From NCBI GenBank assembly GCA_038087015.1, contig JASBNA010000003.1, forward strand, positions 248,001 to 312,000: a stretch of DNA of 64,000 bases, read 5' to 3'. The first letter of the stretch is position 1; each line of letters begins with the position of its first letter. The notes beneath the pieces were generated by a model. The model was not told the DNA's origin. It worked only from the letters and a program-made list of their open reading frames with translations, and searched no databases. Both the position numbers and the translations under genes were made by a program. Shown one piece after another: positions 11,448 through 25,411 of this stretch. This DNA comes from Cerrena zonata (lineage: Eukaryota; Basidiomycota; Agaricomycetes; Polyporales; Cerrenaceae).

Positions 11448-12721
11448 GTCCTCCGAGTCGATAGGTCATTCCGGCATCGGCTCAGACCGCGGAGTGATGA
11501 ATCCCTGAAGTAGAGAACGGTGTTTGATGCTTGAGTTCAGAGGAACATTCCGATTGTGTTAGCTCACGGAATGAAGAGTCCTTGTGACTTCTTAACATGC
11601 TGTTTAATAGCACCCAATAACCTTATGAAATTTGATATCGAAACCGTCGATATAAACGCATCCAGTGCGATAACTTTCCGACCGGGCCCAAAGGTGGCGT
11701 TGTTTGATTCTATGTGACGTCCGATACGATGGTCGTCACGCCGCCAAGAGCCACTAGTATCATAGCCTACGCTAAAACCAACACAACTATCCTCCCTATC
11801 TGCGTCGCGGTAACCTAAAATACCAATACTGAGCGTCTGACCAGACTCCCCCGCTTACCTGCGGCGGCGGTGCAGTGGACCGCCTCTCTGCGAGAAACAA
11901 CCACCATCGTTAGGCCGCCTGTACATGGCCACGCATCCAAGTAACCTGGGTAAGCACATGTAGTATGTCAAGGTTCCTAGTGAAAAAGAAACCCGAACCT
12001 GGAATTTGATGACGGTATAATAGGATTCTCCTGATATCATGATACCCGTTACACATCTACAGGTACGGCACATCATTCATTATGACTTCAATGGAGGTTC
12101 TAATCGGACACGGTGGCTTGTATAGAAATCATTTTATTACTTCTGTAGCAGCCGCCTTTCTATACCACGTTCACATGCACTCTCCATCGAAGTTGCACCG
12201 GGCCCCGAGCACAGGCTGATCCGTAGATTGGGAAATGATCTGTCAAGCTTTTCCTTCTAGTCGGAAATCACTTACCCACAGAGCACCTCCTGCTACATGT
12301 ACTTGTCTATTCCCACTCCTGCTAATGATCTAGATGCGATACTCCAATTCGTTTCGTGCTTTGATCTCACCAACGGTCCAATCAACGGTGACTCTCTATG
12401 ATCATGCTGTCAAATACTTGTCCGGCTTCAAGCCACCGGCCGTAACGCCCCAGGTAACAGCTGTAATAAACCAGAGTCTAATACCTTCTCGAAGATCGTC
12501 AACTTTCGTTGCCCATCAAGAGTGTGGTGTTCTGTAACTCATGATGTTCCTTACGGCGGGCGAGACAGAAGACATTGATCGTCCGTTATAAGGACCTGAG
12601 GTCATCCGACAGAGAAGTGTAACCCACTCTTCGATCCCCGTTCTTCGTACAATAGTGGTCTCCTACCCGGGACGTCCTCTCTCTAGTAGAGCAGTCTATC
12701 TATACTACTGTTGACGTCGTC
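11448..12721. other. Intergenic region with possible DUF6534 gene relics
   Basis: No intact gene. The segment at 12072-12092 (CATTCATTATGACTTCAATGG) resembles the exon end ATGACTTTAATGGAGGT of copy 1 near 4400. An ORF at 12334-12537 contains a TPQ-GT junction followed by an AVINQSLIPSRR-like stretch, reminiscent of the variable tails of the flanking genes. These could be fragments of a fourth, decayed copy. The evidence is short and weak. Confidence 0.3.
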
Positions 12722-14831
12722 ATGGCAGACAACTCCGGTCTCCCCCCGGTACCCATATCTGAATTGTTGGGCGGAATGCTCATCATGGTTTGTGGGTCCT
12801 TCGTGTACGTATTGTGATCGAGACTAGCGTATATTGCTAAGATAACGATATTGATGTCCTCGAATACAGGCTGTATGGTGTAACTAATGCTCAAGTGTAT
12901 TCTTACTTCCTGAACTGCGAGGGCGATTCAAAATGGATGAAGTATCTCGTCGGTGTAACATGGTGGGCGTTCTCGAGCCTTCAGGTGGGAGTTGGTCTGA
13001 CTGAGCTTATGTCTAGGGTCATCGAGACAGCACATACTGCGTTCGTGTTGCGGATACTGTATTACCTTGTCATCATTAGCTTTGGAAATGGCGAATCATT
13101 GGCTAAGATCGACTGGAGTCTTCTGGCGAGTACACAATATCCTTAGGACTATATGAGTTCAGCCTTCTGACCATACTGAACTAGGCTATTGCTGTGACAG
13201 AAGTACGTTGAACTATACACAAAGGTTTTATGGTTGATATTGAATTATATGTGTTAGGCTATCATCATCGGGATGGTTCAAGGGTGAGTTCTCCTGAGAT
13301 CTCTCCTTTCCAACTATCTTAACCATTCTCATTTATTAGCTATTACATTTGGCGTATTTGGATTTGTAAGCCTTCTAAGACTCATGCGTTTGGCCTGACA
13401 CCAACAACAATGTGATAGTGAGCAACAATACAACAGCAAGGAATGGGAAGATCATCCTCGTTGCGCTTCTTGTAAGCCAATATCTCAGTTATGCAGAAGG
13501 GAATATTCATTTCTTAACATTATCTAGCTTTTATTGTTACTTGGACGACTAGGTGTGTATCATACTTCCAAACTGTGGTCCATTTATTGAATACCCCAAA
13601 AATTTTAGGCTTCACTATCGGTACGTGTAGCTATAACTATCCGTCTGTGAGAACACCCTTTCTTACGTTTCTCGTATTTCAGGCATAGGTGTCTTCTCGT
13701 ATGTCATTTATCTTTCTATGCTACTTAAGCATGGACCCATTTGTGATACCACAGACACTTCGCTGGTACATGGGCTAAATTCCAAGGCACATTCGCACCA
13801 AATGTGAGAAATTTGCGTCAGACTTCACAAACAAACGATCTGATCACTAGCATCATAGTTCTGCGTCTTGATGACGAACAGTTTCTCGGCCGTCATAGAT
13901 GGTATCATTGCAATTTCCATGATATTCCTGCTCCGACGTAATCAGGCTGGTTTCAATCAGTAAGGATATCTTATTGATGAGATTCTACACGTACTCATTA
14001 AGCCCCATGGCTATAGTGCGATGGACAGCGTTCTTCGATGGATTATTGTGTATTCTGTGAATACTGGTGCTGTTACTACGTAAGTCGTACTTTATGGATA
14101 TTGGATGATAAAGTCTAAACGTTTTATAGAGTTGTTTCCGTGATTATTGCGATCACTGTGAGTGTTCTTCCGTAATTCTAGATACCAGCAGAAATTTAAC
14201 ATACTCTACCAGTATTCGACACTGAAGGAGAATATGGTGTTCTTGGGCTTAGTCGCACTAACAGCGAAACGTAAGCTTCCTCTATCCCATTTCGCGAAGT
14301 GATATGAACTGACCATTTTGAAAGTGTACGCAAATACTCTACTCGGAATGTATGTGGGCCCAACAAGGTCAAATTGGTTCTCGTTGGCTGATGACATTGT
14401 GTTATAAACAGGTTGAATGCTAGACGAATGATGCGTAACAAAGCCTCTGCGTCCGCTGAGATCAACGCATCTGCATATAGTGGGTCCCATGGCTCTCGTA
14501 GTGGTGGTTCGGTAGTCTCTCCCTCTGAGAACTGGAGGCGAAAATCATACCATGGTACAATGCCACAAGTACGTGAAAGCTACTTGCTCTCCCGATTATT
14601 ATCAATAATATTGAATTGTTCCCCTTACACATTTAGGCTATAATCATCAACAATAATAGAGTACAATCTGGTATGAGACGTCCTGACAGCTTCGACTACA
14701 ACCCCAAACTCCAGCCAGCGGCATTAGGAGATGAGGTAGCCATGCAACCACTTGGTGCTGAACTGAGTAGCGACCCTCCCCCGATGAGAATACAGGTTCA
14801 TACAAGCAGGGGGTCGTATGGGGATGTTTGA
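12722..14831 (+). CDS. DUF6534-like integral membrane protein, copy 3
   Basis: Third tandem paralogue. The ATG at 12722 begins MADNSGLPPVPISELLGGML. Recognisable exons encode LYGVTNAQVYSYFLNCEGDS (12871 onward), VIETAHTAFVLRILYYLVII (13020-13085), HFAGTWAKFQGTFAPN (near 13757-13803), NSFSAVIDGIIAISMIFLLR (near 13880-13940), MDSVLRWIIVYSVNTGA (near 14022-14070), YSTLKENMVFLGLVALTAK (14210-14270) and ANTLLGMLNARRMMR. The C-terminal tail is the longest of the three, hydrophilic, with MPQ joined by an intron to AIIINNNRVQSG and ending at TGA 14831. The intron at 12963-13016 is 54 bases long, in frame and without a stop, so retention would insert 18 residues. The function is unknown, as for the family. 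Confidence 0.8.
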
Positions 14832-15262
14832 TGAACTGGGAATGATACAAAAGTCGGGATAGCGGACGGCCCTCTGGGTCGCTGTTTGGGTACGTTACTT
14901 AGCGTCTTGTAATATAGATATGGTGTACAAGGTCTCTTGAAGGTGGCATAGACAAAACTGTTTCGATGATGAGGGAGTATTGTCGACAAAGCATGCGAAT
15001 AGCAGCATGGCTGCCAAGTACTGTAGCGTATACTGTAGAACCTCGGACCTTGTTTTTCTCTCGAGCAGAGTATTGTATCATTTCCATGCGAACTATGCAT
15101 CTAGACATGTGGACGTTGGTCACTGAGATTAATCAAGCGAGAAAGTGATCGAGTTCCCAATAGGCGAGTTCCTTGATTTACATAAATGCTAGCAGTCGCG
15201 TCATCACTTTCTGTAGACATACTCATTGTCACAACCAAAAGGGAGCATCACCTGCGCAGGAC
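14832..15262. other. Intergenic region
   Basis: No coding signal was recognised; short antisense ORFs only. The right end presumably carries the promoter of the first aminopeptidase gene. Confidence 0.4.
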
Positions 15263-15502
15263 ATGCTTGGGGGATGGAAGCAGGTTGTATGTCGCGGACT
15301 GGGACAGAATTCGAAATTATTTGGTCCACCGGGACCACGCGCACTCACCACATGCGCGACTCTAACCCTCTATCCTCGGTTCCTTGATCATCGTATCGAT
15401 AGATCTGGTCTCCCCGCATCTATATCTCCTCCTAGACGGCATTTCCCCCTTTCTCTACGCACACCAACTACTTCGCGTTTCTGTTCAACACATAGTCTAC
15501 TC

Positions 15503-18500
15503 ATGTCTGCAGGACCAATCCCCGAGAAATCTACTACCGATCCTACCGAGTTTCGTCTTCCGACGAATGTCAAACCCACCCATTATGACCTCACTGTTCG
15601 CACTGACCTCGAGAAGTGCAAGTTCGATGGTGTCGTAGAAGTCAAGTAAGCAAATAGCATCCCCATTCCAATATCTGTATAAGTTGACCGGGTCCCCCAT
15701 CTAGCTTGGACGTGAAGAAGGACACAGATAGTATTACATTCAACACAGCGGAACTTACCATCGGTGCTCTTACTGTCACTTCTTCGTCCTTCAACGAACC
15801 ATATGTCCAACCTGCCAGTGCTCTCACTATCGACAAAGCGACTGAACGCGCAACCCTCAAGTTGCCTGTTACTCTGCCCGAGGGATCGACTGTGCAATTG
15901 AAAGTTCCATTCGAAGCAGACCTCACTGGTGGTTTGATGGGTTACTACCGTTCTGCTTTCCAAAAGGATGGAGAAACTAAGTACTATTCGTTGACCCAGT
16001 TCGAGGTATGTTTTGTATCCTTCAATGTCTTGAAATCATATTTAAATATTCGTTTATTAGCCTACTGCTGCCCGACGCGCGTTCCCCTGCTGGGATGAGC
16101 CATTGCTCAAGGCGACATATGCCGTCACATTGATTTCGCGAGGAGAAACCACTAACTTGAGCAACATGCCTGCCCTTTCTGAGGAGGTATTCGATCCTGC
16201 TGCTTCATCATCTGGCCCTTTCGCATGGGCTGCTGAAAAGTTGGCTGGTACCTCTGAGGAATGGAAGATCACGAAGTTCGAGACTACACCTCCCGTATGT
16301 ACCATATTGTCCCTCATTTGTTTTGATTGAACTAACATCCCGTAGATGTCGACCTACATTGTCGCTTACGCCAACGGACCATTTGCGTTCCTCGAGAGTT
16401 CGTACACGAGCCCTCTTAGTGGAAAAGTTCGCCCTCTTCGAATCTACAGTAAGTTTCGTTTGTTCCTATTTGATGTAACCTCTCCTCACAATTTCGTAGC
16501 TACTCCCGACGTCATCCATCAAGCACAGTTCGCCCTTGACGTGAAGGAGAAGGTTCTCCCCTTGTACGAACAGGTCTTCGACATCGAATATCCATTGCCC
16601 AAACTCGATACGCTCGTTGTACGTGCATATATTTCTTTCTGTGATGTTATTTTCATGCTGAACACACTTATAATGTTATAGGCTACTGACTTTGATTCTG
16701 GTGCCATGGAAAATTGGGGTCTCATCACTGGACGAACCGTCGCCTACCTCCTTGACCCAGAGAAGCCCGACATTAGCGCAAAGAAAGGAATTGCCTCCAC
16801 TCAGAGTCACGAAGTAGCACACATGTGGTTCGGAAATATCACCACTATGGCTTGGTGGGACTATCTGTACCTCAACGAAGGATTTGCCAGTTTGGTGAGT
16901 GAATATTGTCGTGTATGAGAGTGTTTTGCTGACAATTGAGTATAGATGGGTGAAGTTATCATCTTGGACAAGGTCTTCCCTGAGTTCAAGGTTCACGCTA
17001 ACTTTATTACTTCACATCTGAACCGTGCCCTGAACTTAGATGCTAAATTGTCCTCGCACCCCATCGAAGTCGCTTGTCCAGATGCCAACATGATCAACCA
17101 GGTAAGTAATTCACCCGTCTGGACCGATCTTTGACATAACATATCCTCGACAGATTTTCGATTCTCTTTCTTACGCCAAAGCAGCTTCCGGTGTGTTTTC
17201 ATATTTTACACTTCACGATTCGACATGAAATATTTAATTCCCATCCCTAGTTCTGCGCATGCTCTCAAACTTCGTCGGAGAAGACAAATTCCTGAAAGGT
17301 GTCTCAATCTATCTCAAGAGCCATTTGTACAGCAACAGTGTCACCGATGATCTCTGGGAGGGTATCAAGACCACTACTGGAGTTGACATTCCCAAAATCA
17401 TGAACGCCTGGGTCCAACAGATGGGTTTCCCCGTCGTCACTGTGACAGAGGTAGAGGGTGGCATCAAGGTCAGGCAAGATCGATTCTTGGAATCTGGTCC
17501 CGCGCTTCCAAAGGATAACGAGACGATTTGGTGAGCTAGAATGTATCCTCGTTGTCGTGGAAAAAACCTTACATGGTACTGTACGTAGGACTATTCCCTT
17601 GAGTTTGGTGTCCGCCGGTCCCGACGGCAAGCCAGTCATTGACAACTCACTCGTACTCGACACCCGTGAGAAGACCATCCCTCTGGACACCAGCAAACCT
17701 TTCAAGCTTAACGCAGGAACTGTCGGAGTTTGTACGTTTTAAACAAAATTCTCTCCATTTCAACCGTGTTTAATGGCCTTGTACAGACCGAGTCTTGTAT
17801 AGTCCCGAACGTCTTGCCGCCATCGCCAAAGAGGCTGCTAAGCCCGAAGGCTCCTTGTTCACGTTCGAAGATCGAATTGGCTTGATCAACGATGCTCCTG
17901 CTCTCGCAAAGGCTGGTTTGATTAAAGTCAGCAGTGTATTGACTCTCATTGAGAATTTCCGCAACGAAACTGAGTGTATGTTCTCACCCAATTATTCATT
18001 GGGATCTTGGCATTGATTCCTGACTGTAGTCCTCGTATGGGCAAGTATCGCTGACTGTCTCGAGGTGTTGGTGTCTACGTGGTGGGAGCATAAGGAAGTC
18101 GTTGATCATCTCAACGAGCTCCGTCGGGTATGTTGCTATCCATCATACTCACCAGGACCCCTTTCTCATAAATGTTATCTAGGAGCTCTTCGTCCCTATT
18201 GTCAAACGTCTTGGTTACGAGTATGCTGATCACGAAGACGTTGATACTAAGGAGTTGCGTACACGGGCCATCGTACAAGCTGCTAACGCAGAGGAACCTA
18301 GGTACATTCGTCATACCAAATACAACAACCCCCACTATAACCATATTCTCTTCTTTTAGTGTTGTTGAGGAACTCAAGAACCGTTTCGACCATTTCCTGA
18401 CGACCGGTGACGATTCCCGCATTCCTCCCGACTTGCAAACCATCATCTACAAAGTCGCCGCTCGTCACGGAGGTCAAGCCCAATGGGACAAACTCGCCTC

Positions 18501-19127
18501 ACTTTACACCAAGGCTCCAACACCCAGTGCCGTTGAGGCTGCCATGTTTGCTTTGACCTCGTTCCAGGAGGATAAATACGCCGAACAGACTTTCGAGTTT
18601 ATTGATAAGCAGTCTAGGGATCAGGATTTGCTTTACTTCTTCCTTGGGTTCAGGTCGAACTTCAAGTACCGTAAGTTCTTGGCTGAGAAGTTCAAGGAGT
18701 CGTATGACAAGGTGAGTGTTGTGTTCAGAGAAAAGGGTTCGGGTTGTTTCTAACTAACGGCGTTATAGTACTATGCTCGTACGGAAGGCAATTTCTCGTT
18801 GCAATACATTGTCCGGGTAAGTATTCATTTCTGAAAATTTATAGTGAACCACGCAGGACTGATTGCCGTATGGGGATTTAGTTCTCGTATGAGGGTCTTT
18901 CGACCATGAAGGACTACAAGGAGACAGAGGAGTTCTTCAAGACCAAGGATACCTCCAAGTACGATATGACGCTTAAACAGAGTAAGTCTTTGTTGTATAA
19001 TTCCCCACAACCCCCGAACTCACAATGGCCTTCAGCTCTCGATACTATTAGCTCAAAGGCACTTTGGATCGAGCGTTCTACAACGGACCTCGTAGACTGG
19101 CTCGAGAAGAGGCAAAAATCATCATAG
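15503..19127 (+). CDS. M1 family aminopeptidase (Ape2/Aap1/PSA-like), copy 1
   Basis: Zinc metallopeptidase that removes N-terminal residues from peptides. The ATG at 15503 begins MSAGPIPEKSTTDPTEFRLP. The exopeptidase motif GAMENWG lies near residue 320 (16701-16721). The zinc site HEVAH is near residue 355, with the third ligand Glu 18 residues later in LYLNEGFAS. The N-terminal beta domain holds the AFPCWDEP block, and a helical ERAP1-like C-terminal domain ends LVDWLEKRQKSS. Total length is about 900 residues, usual for puromycin-sensitive or Ape2 enzymes. The gene has more than a dozen short introns. An in-frame upstream ATG at 15263 would add 80 mostly basic residues resembling a mitochondrial presequence. 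Two further copies lie at 31095 and 35169 in the same orientation with the same intron positions. No break was found. Confidence 0.93.
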
Positions 19128-19276
19128 ATTATCGCATATATCATCAACACCAAGTAATCAATTTGTATCCTTAGGCATTTCAGCAATGTGACAATCATCT
19201 TGTTCTTATTGCACATAATTTACAACACGCTCTGCACTGTCTATGAGTTACTGTTACTCTTTTTGAATCAGGTTTG
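19128..19276. other. Short convergent spacer
   Basis: About 150 bases between the stop codons of aminopeptidase 1 (plus) and PEX6 (minus), so their 3' UTRs must nearly meet or overlap. Confidence 0.6.
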
Positions 19277-22200
19277 TTACTCTTCATCCGAGTCCTTCCC
19301 ATTGCTATCATCGTTGGCACTGAACTGTCGCTGCACACGACGGTAATGCTCCATCTCCGCTGGACTGACACTGGGAACCAAACTACGAAGGGCTGAGTCG
19401 AAATCTTCTTGGGTGACCAATACGTCAATTTCAGTCGGTGAAGCCAGTTCTGCAAGATAATATTGAGGCGTGAGCGGGTATGGATGACCTTCCAATTCTT
19501 GGGTTTCGTTCAAGCGGGCTATAAAAATATCAGTATCTGATTCACGTCGCGAGGATAACATAACCTGACCTATCCGCTCGTCTATCTCTGCGGCCTTCCT
19601 CGACATGGCCTTCAGTAATGAATCTGCACATAACGCGTAGAAGTCGGCACCGGTAAAATTGAAGGTACAAGCTTCTGCAACGAGCTCGAGTTGTAGATCG
19701 GGGTGAAGCTTGAACTTTCGCGTTAAAGCCTGGAGGATATCCAGCTGGGCTGCCTTCGTCTCGCTCACGCCCAAATAAAGTAGACGATCGAATCTACGAA
19801 CGTAAGAATGATCAACTGAACAACACAGACAAGATTGAAGAATGTGGGCAACTAACCGTCCAGGTCGCAGTAAAGCAGGATCCAATAGATCAGGTCGATT
19901 CGTGGCACCAATCACAAATATATCTGAACCTGCGTCTCCAGACGCAACACCATCCAACTCGGCCAGCAGTTGACTGACGATTCTGTCCATCACACCACCC
20001 GAATCGCCATGATTACCTCTCTTCGGTGCAATTGAGTCCAGTTCATCGAAGAAGATCACACAAGGTCTTGCATCTTTAGCTCGCTGGAACACCCTCCGAA
20101 CATTAGCCTCCGATTCACCGATGTACATATTCAAGAGTTCAGGACCCTTGACTGAGAAGAAATTGAGAGCGAAGGAGGTTGCTACCGCTTTGGCGAGTAA
20201 TGTCTTTCCAGTTCCTGGTGGTCCGTAGAGGAGGATACCTGAACGTTTCTTGAGTCCGCCGCTGAAGAGTTCGGGATGTTCGAGAGGTAATTGAATGGTA
20301 TCGAGGATGTTTTCTTTGACGCTAGCAAGACCGCCGACGTCGTCCCATGATACGGCGGGAATCTGTGGAGCACCTATACTTTCTGAGAAAGATGCTCGTG
20401 CAGATTTGAGAGCTTGAGTGAAGTCTTGAGATGCTACTACTAGTTCACTTGATGATGGCGAAGTCAGAAGCCTAATTAATATGGAGTATGAGTCGACTTT
20501 CTGAAGTACAAGACTACAGATATCATACCGTTGTGATAATAGTCTACGAGCTGAGGCATTCGTTGCACTCAAGACAAGATCAAATAGATCGCCTGCCAAA
20601 AACGCAGCAGTCTCAGTGGCTAGTTCATCCAACGAGATGTCCTGTTGAAGTGTTGTCCGCTTCAATAATGTTTCCAATATACGTCTCCTTTCTTCATCTG
20701 CCGGACTCTGAGGGATCGTTAGAGGGTCATAGCCAAAGTCGAAAAGAAAAACCCTCACTTCAAAGACCACTCGGTGTTTGAACAGCGCCAGGGTCTGCAC
20801 CGGAATCTGGTCTGACGCAGAGGTCGTAGCGACTACCACGACTGGATATGTAGTAGCAAGCCAATTTTCTCTAAGCTTCTCCATGCAACGTGTCAGCATT
20901 TCAGATACTAGATGAATCGTTTGAAATCAAATTTGGACACTCTGAAAATATTTGGATGCGTAAATACCTGGTTGAAACCCGTTACTCTGCGATGATTGAT
21001 TAAAAGCATGGAGATGTCTTAATACGAGGATACAAGGTGAACATGCACACGCATTATCAAATCGTGTCTGGAGAATAGCCTCAGTCTGTACTGCGGATTC
21101 TCCGAGAACATCATAACAGTTTGCCTGTAGAAATACGGGTGTAAGTACATTGTAAAATAGGGATATCAACCACATCCCTACCTCCATGACATGAAGACCC
21201 AATGTTTGTGCGACTGCAACGACACGAGTCAATTTACCAATACCTCTACCGCCCTCAAGCAATACGGTAAGAGGTAGATGGAAGTCAGCTGCTCTCCTAC
21301 TTAGTGCGGCAGCAACTAAATGATATAAAGTCTTGAATGTTGGATCTGTGTCGACGGAGTTGCGATCTTCAAGCTGAATAAGCACCCAATAACACGAACG
21401 AGATGGTTAGAGAAAATGTTACCTTTGGCAGCAGCGAACGTGGGTGGTCTAGCGTGTTCGACACCTTCTTGAACTATACGAGTGACTTCTGGGTTGACCC
21501 AACACCCCAGTTCGCCGACAGTGGCATCGAGATATTGATCCCTAGTAACCGCTACGTTTGTCGAATGGGCGACATCATGTTCAACGTTTGTGACTACGAA
21601 ATACACCATCGTATCGGGCGTTCTCGGAGATAGAGGGAATCTAAAGTTTTAGTCAATAGAGTTACTCGAGTCAAAGTATGTCGACGCTGACTCGTCTGCG
21701 GTCGTTTGCTTCCCGTTCTCAGAGACCGGATTGGAATTATCTACCTCTCCCAAGCCCAAACGTTCCATAGGATCAATAGTGACGGCAATGATATCACCCT
21801 TCTTCACCAGCTTGGCATCGGTTTGAAAATACTGTTGCAAGGATCGGTGGAAAGAAGTTTCATAAGACCGTTTGATAGAAATGGGGGAAGCTACTCGGGC
21901 GATGGTGATACTCTGAGCGAGTGGTACAGGTGGTTTTCGGCTCCCATATAGACTGGGTAGGATTTGAAGCTTGTTATATTCGGCAGACAGCGAGGATTTG
22001 ACCAGGTTGTGGAGAAGTATGCCAGGTACAAGGCAATTTTTCCTGGTTTGTTGTTATTGAGTGGATCACTTTCCAGAGAGTAAATACTTACGACGGTCTG
22101 TCGAAGGAGTCAAGAGCAAATACACGGGCCAGACGAGATTGCGATTGATTCTCAGGTCGGATAATCGCCTATATGACTTTAGCAGAAATACTATAATTGC

Positions 22201-23150
22201 AAGATAAGCACTAACCCAGTCACCGCTAAGAAGACCTAACTCTCCTAAATCTTGAGTGCCAACGTATATGGATGTATCATTAGAATCGGCAGAAAGGTCC
22301 CAAATAGCTTCTGCAGTAAATTTTGTGGTTCCATTCTGCTGGCCTAGACCATTCGGCTCATGGCTCTCAAACGAATAGGAAGTCCCTGTTAGCGATGTAG
22401 CAAGAAAACGTTCATCAATAACAACGTCTTCGTCCGAAGAATCATTCCCATCTTCAGACAATTGTTGATCTGGAGAAGCGGCATTCTCGGAGCCAATTAT
22501 GATTAGCTTTGTGAAGCCTTCCTGGAAAAATCCTTCGGCGGGCTCTGTCGTAAGAATAGTATACCGAAGTGGTCCAAGAGTCTCGGGACATTCTTCAAAA
22601 CATAGCTTATCCTTGCGTTGTAATGATTCGAGAGTTTGTCCAACGTGAAGAATATCATCCGTTTGGAAGACATGGTTCTGCACTTTAGCCGCATGCTCGG
22701 AGTATGCATGATAGGCGAAGCTAGAAGAGGCCATAATTGTGAGGCTACTTAGAGGGGTAGGGGTTACCAGACGTATACGGTGGGTAGCTTCGTGCTTCCG
22801 GGATGATGTTTCGCAGATCGGTAGAAGGAGCGCACGTTGTGTCTCGTACGACTTTGGCAGTACCAATCCATCGACCTAAGGGCAAATACTTAGCGAATGA
22901 TTTGGAACGAATAAAATTTGCATACTTTGTCGTCGATTGTACACCAGCACGTTAGAGTCCTTTGTGAAGACTCAGCTGCCCAAGTATTTCCGTTTGTGAG
23001 GGGGGAAATTGCAACTGCAAATCTCGAAGCACGGTCCGTCGAGTCTGCCAGAGATTCCCAAACATCCTCTGAAAGCTGTGCGACATCCTCAGGGGTGTCA
23101 ACCTGTGAGATAGTTACTTGTACTGACAAGGATACGTCGCGGCGAAACAT
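19277..23150 (-). CDS. PEX6: Peroxin-6, AAA+ ATPase of the peroxisomal export complex
   Basis: With Pex1 it forms the hexameric motor that pulls ubiquitinated Pex5 out of the peroxisome membrane. The D2 domain is complete: WDDVGGLASVKENI, Walker A GPPGTGKTLLAKA, the Pex6-typical SVKGPELLNMYIGESEANVR, Walker B VIFFDELDSIAPKRG, GGVMDRIVSQLLAELDG and the arginine-finger region LRPGRFDR. D1 is degenerate, with LLEGGRGIGKLTRVVAVAQT near 21230-21280 in place of a normal Walker A, as in other fungal Pex6. SGDWAIIRPENQSQSRLARV marks the N2 region near 22110-22220. The intron at 19794-19856 is 63 bases, in frame and stop-free. The start is uncertain: 23150 is the first in-frame ATG, but the frame stays open to about 23258, where sequence of a decayed flavin oxidoreductase begins. 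The N-terminus or promoter may therefore have been altered. Confidence 0.92.
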
Positions 23151-23235
23151 GGTCAGGTTTGGTGGGCGCCCATATTTACCCCATGTCTTCTTCGCGATCG
23201 ACAGCTCCGGTAAATCCGGGGTTGGCTCGTGATTT

Positions 23236-24489
<1,254 letters not shown>

Positions 24490-25411
24490 TTTCGCTGCTG
24501 ACGGTTGACGTAGAATTTTGTACACCTGTATAGGCATCAATAGCAATGTAGTATGGCTTAGAAAAACGAGATACAAATTTGGGATAAAGGAATATTCATG
24601 AGACCAGCAATCTATGACAGCATAGCAGTTGTACTTAAACATCAACTTCCCTCATCCGACCTTATCTCGCGTGAACTCTCTTTTTTGGATGGGAGACACG
24701 GAAAGTTGGATTGGTTGATAATTTGGAGGTATATAACAACGCATGGAACGCTAGTGAAGGTCTCTGAGCAGTTGGAAATCGACACATAGTACGTATGCTC
24801 GCTAGGGAGAATATATTCAATTTTTTCTTTAGAAATCTTCCACAGTTGCATTTGCTTGCTTTCCATGTTGCTGAGATAATTTCTTGAGCTATCTAGTGAT
24901 TTACTTTCAGCTTTTCATCACTCTGAGAGGACGAGTGGGAGGTACTTCTGGCGTCTATTTGAACGGGCCAACGTAAGGGGTACCGGTGGTCAGCTGTATA
25001 CATGCCATCACTCATTTCACATTCATTTGAAGATCAAACGATATGATCGCGACCTTCTTCAGACCTTCATGTTTCCATCCACTCAAAATCCTGTCTTCTG
25101 CTGGTACTTTTTGACTGCCTGGGCCTGTAAAAGTTGATGGCTGGTGCATCGGGGGTGAATTAGTGTGTCACGCATGGTGACGGGGGACAATAGTGGAAGG
25201 CGGCAGTTTGCGGTCACGCTCGAGGAGAGAATATAGAATTGTGGCCAATGGACTCACGTACGCAAACAACTACTATACCTCAACTACATCCATAACATCA
25301 TCGTATGTATATTTCCTTCTTATTTTTGCCCTTCTTCGAACCCCTTTTATGCCCAAATGCAGCTTTTAAACCTTCAGAGCATTTGGGCTTGCACCATTTA
25401 CGAATCCAGAC
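24490..25411. other. Intergenic region
   Basis: No recognisable gene. Short ORFs on both strands around 24300-24870 do not resemble known families. Confidence 0.4.
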
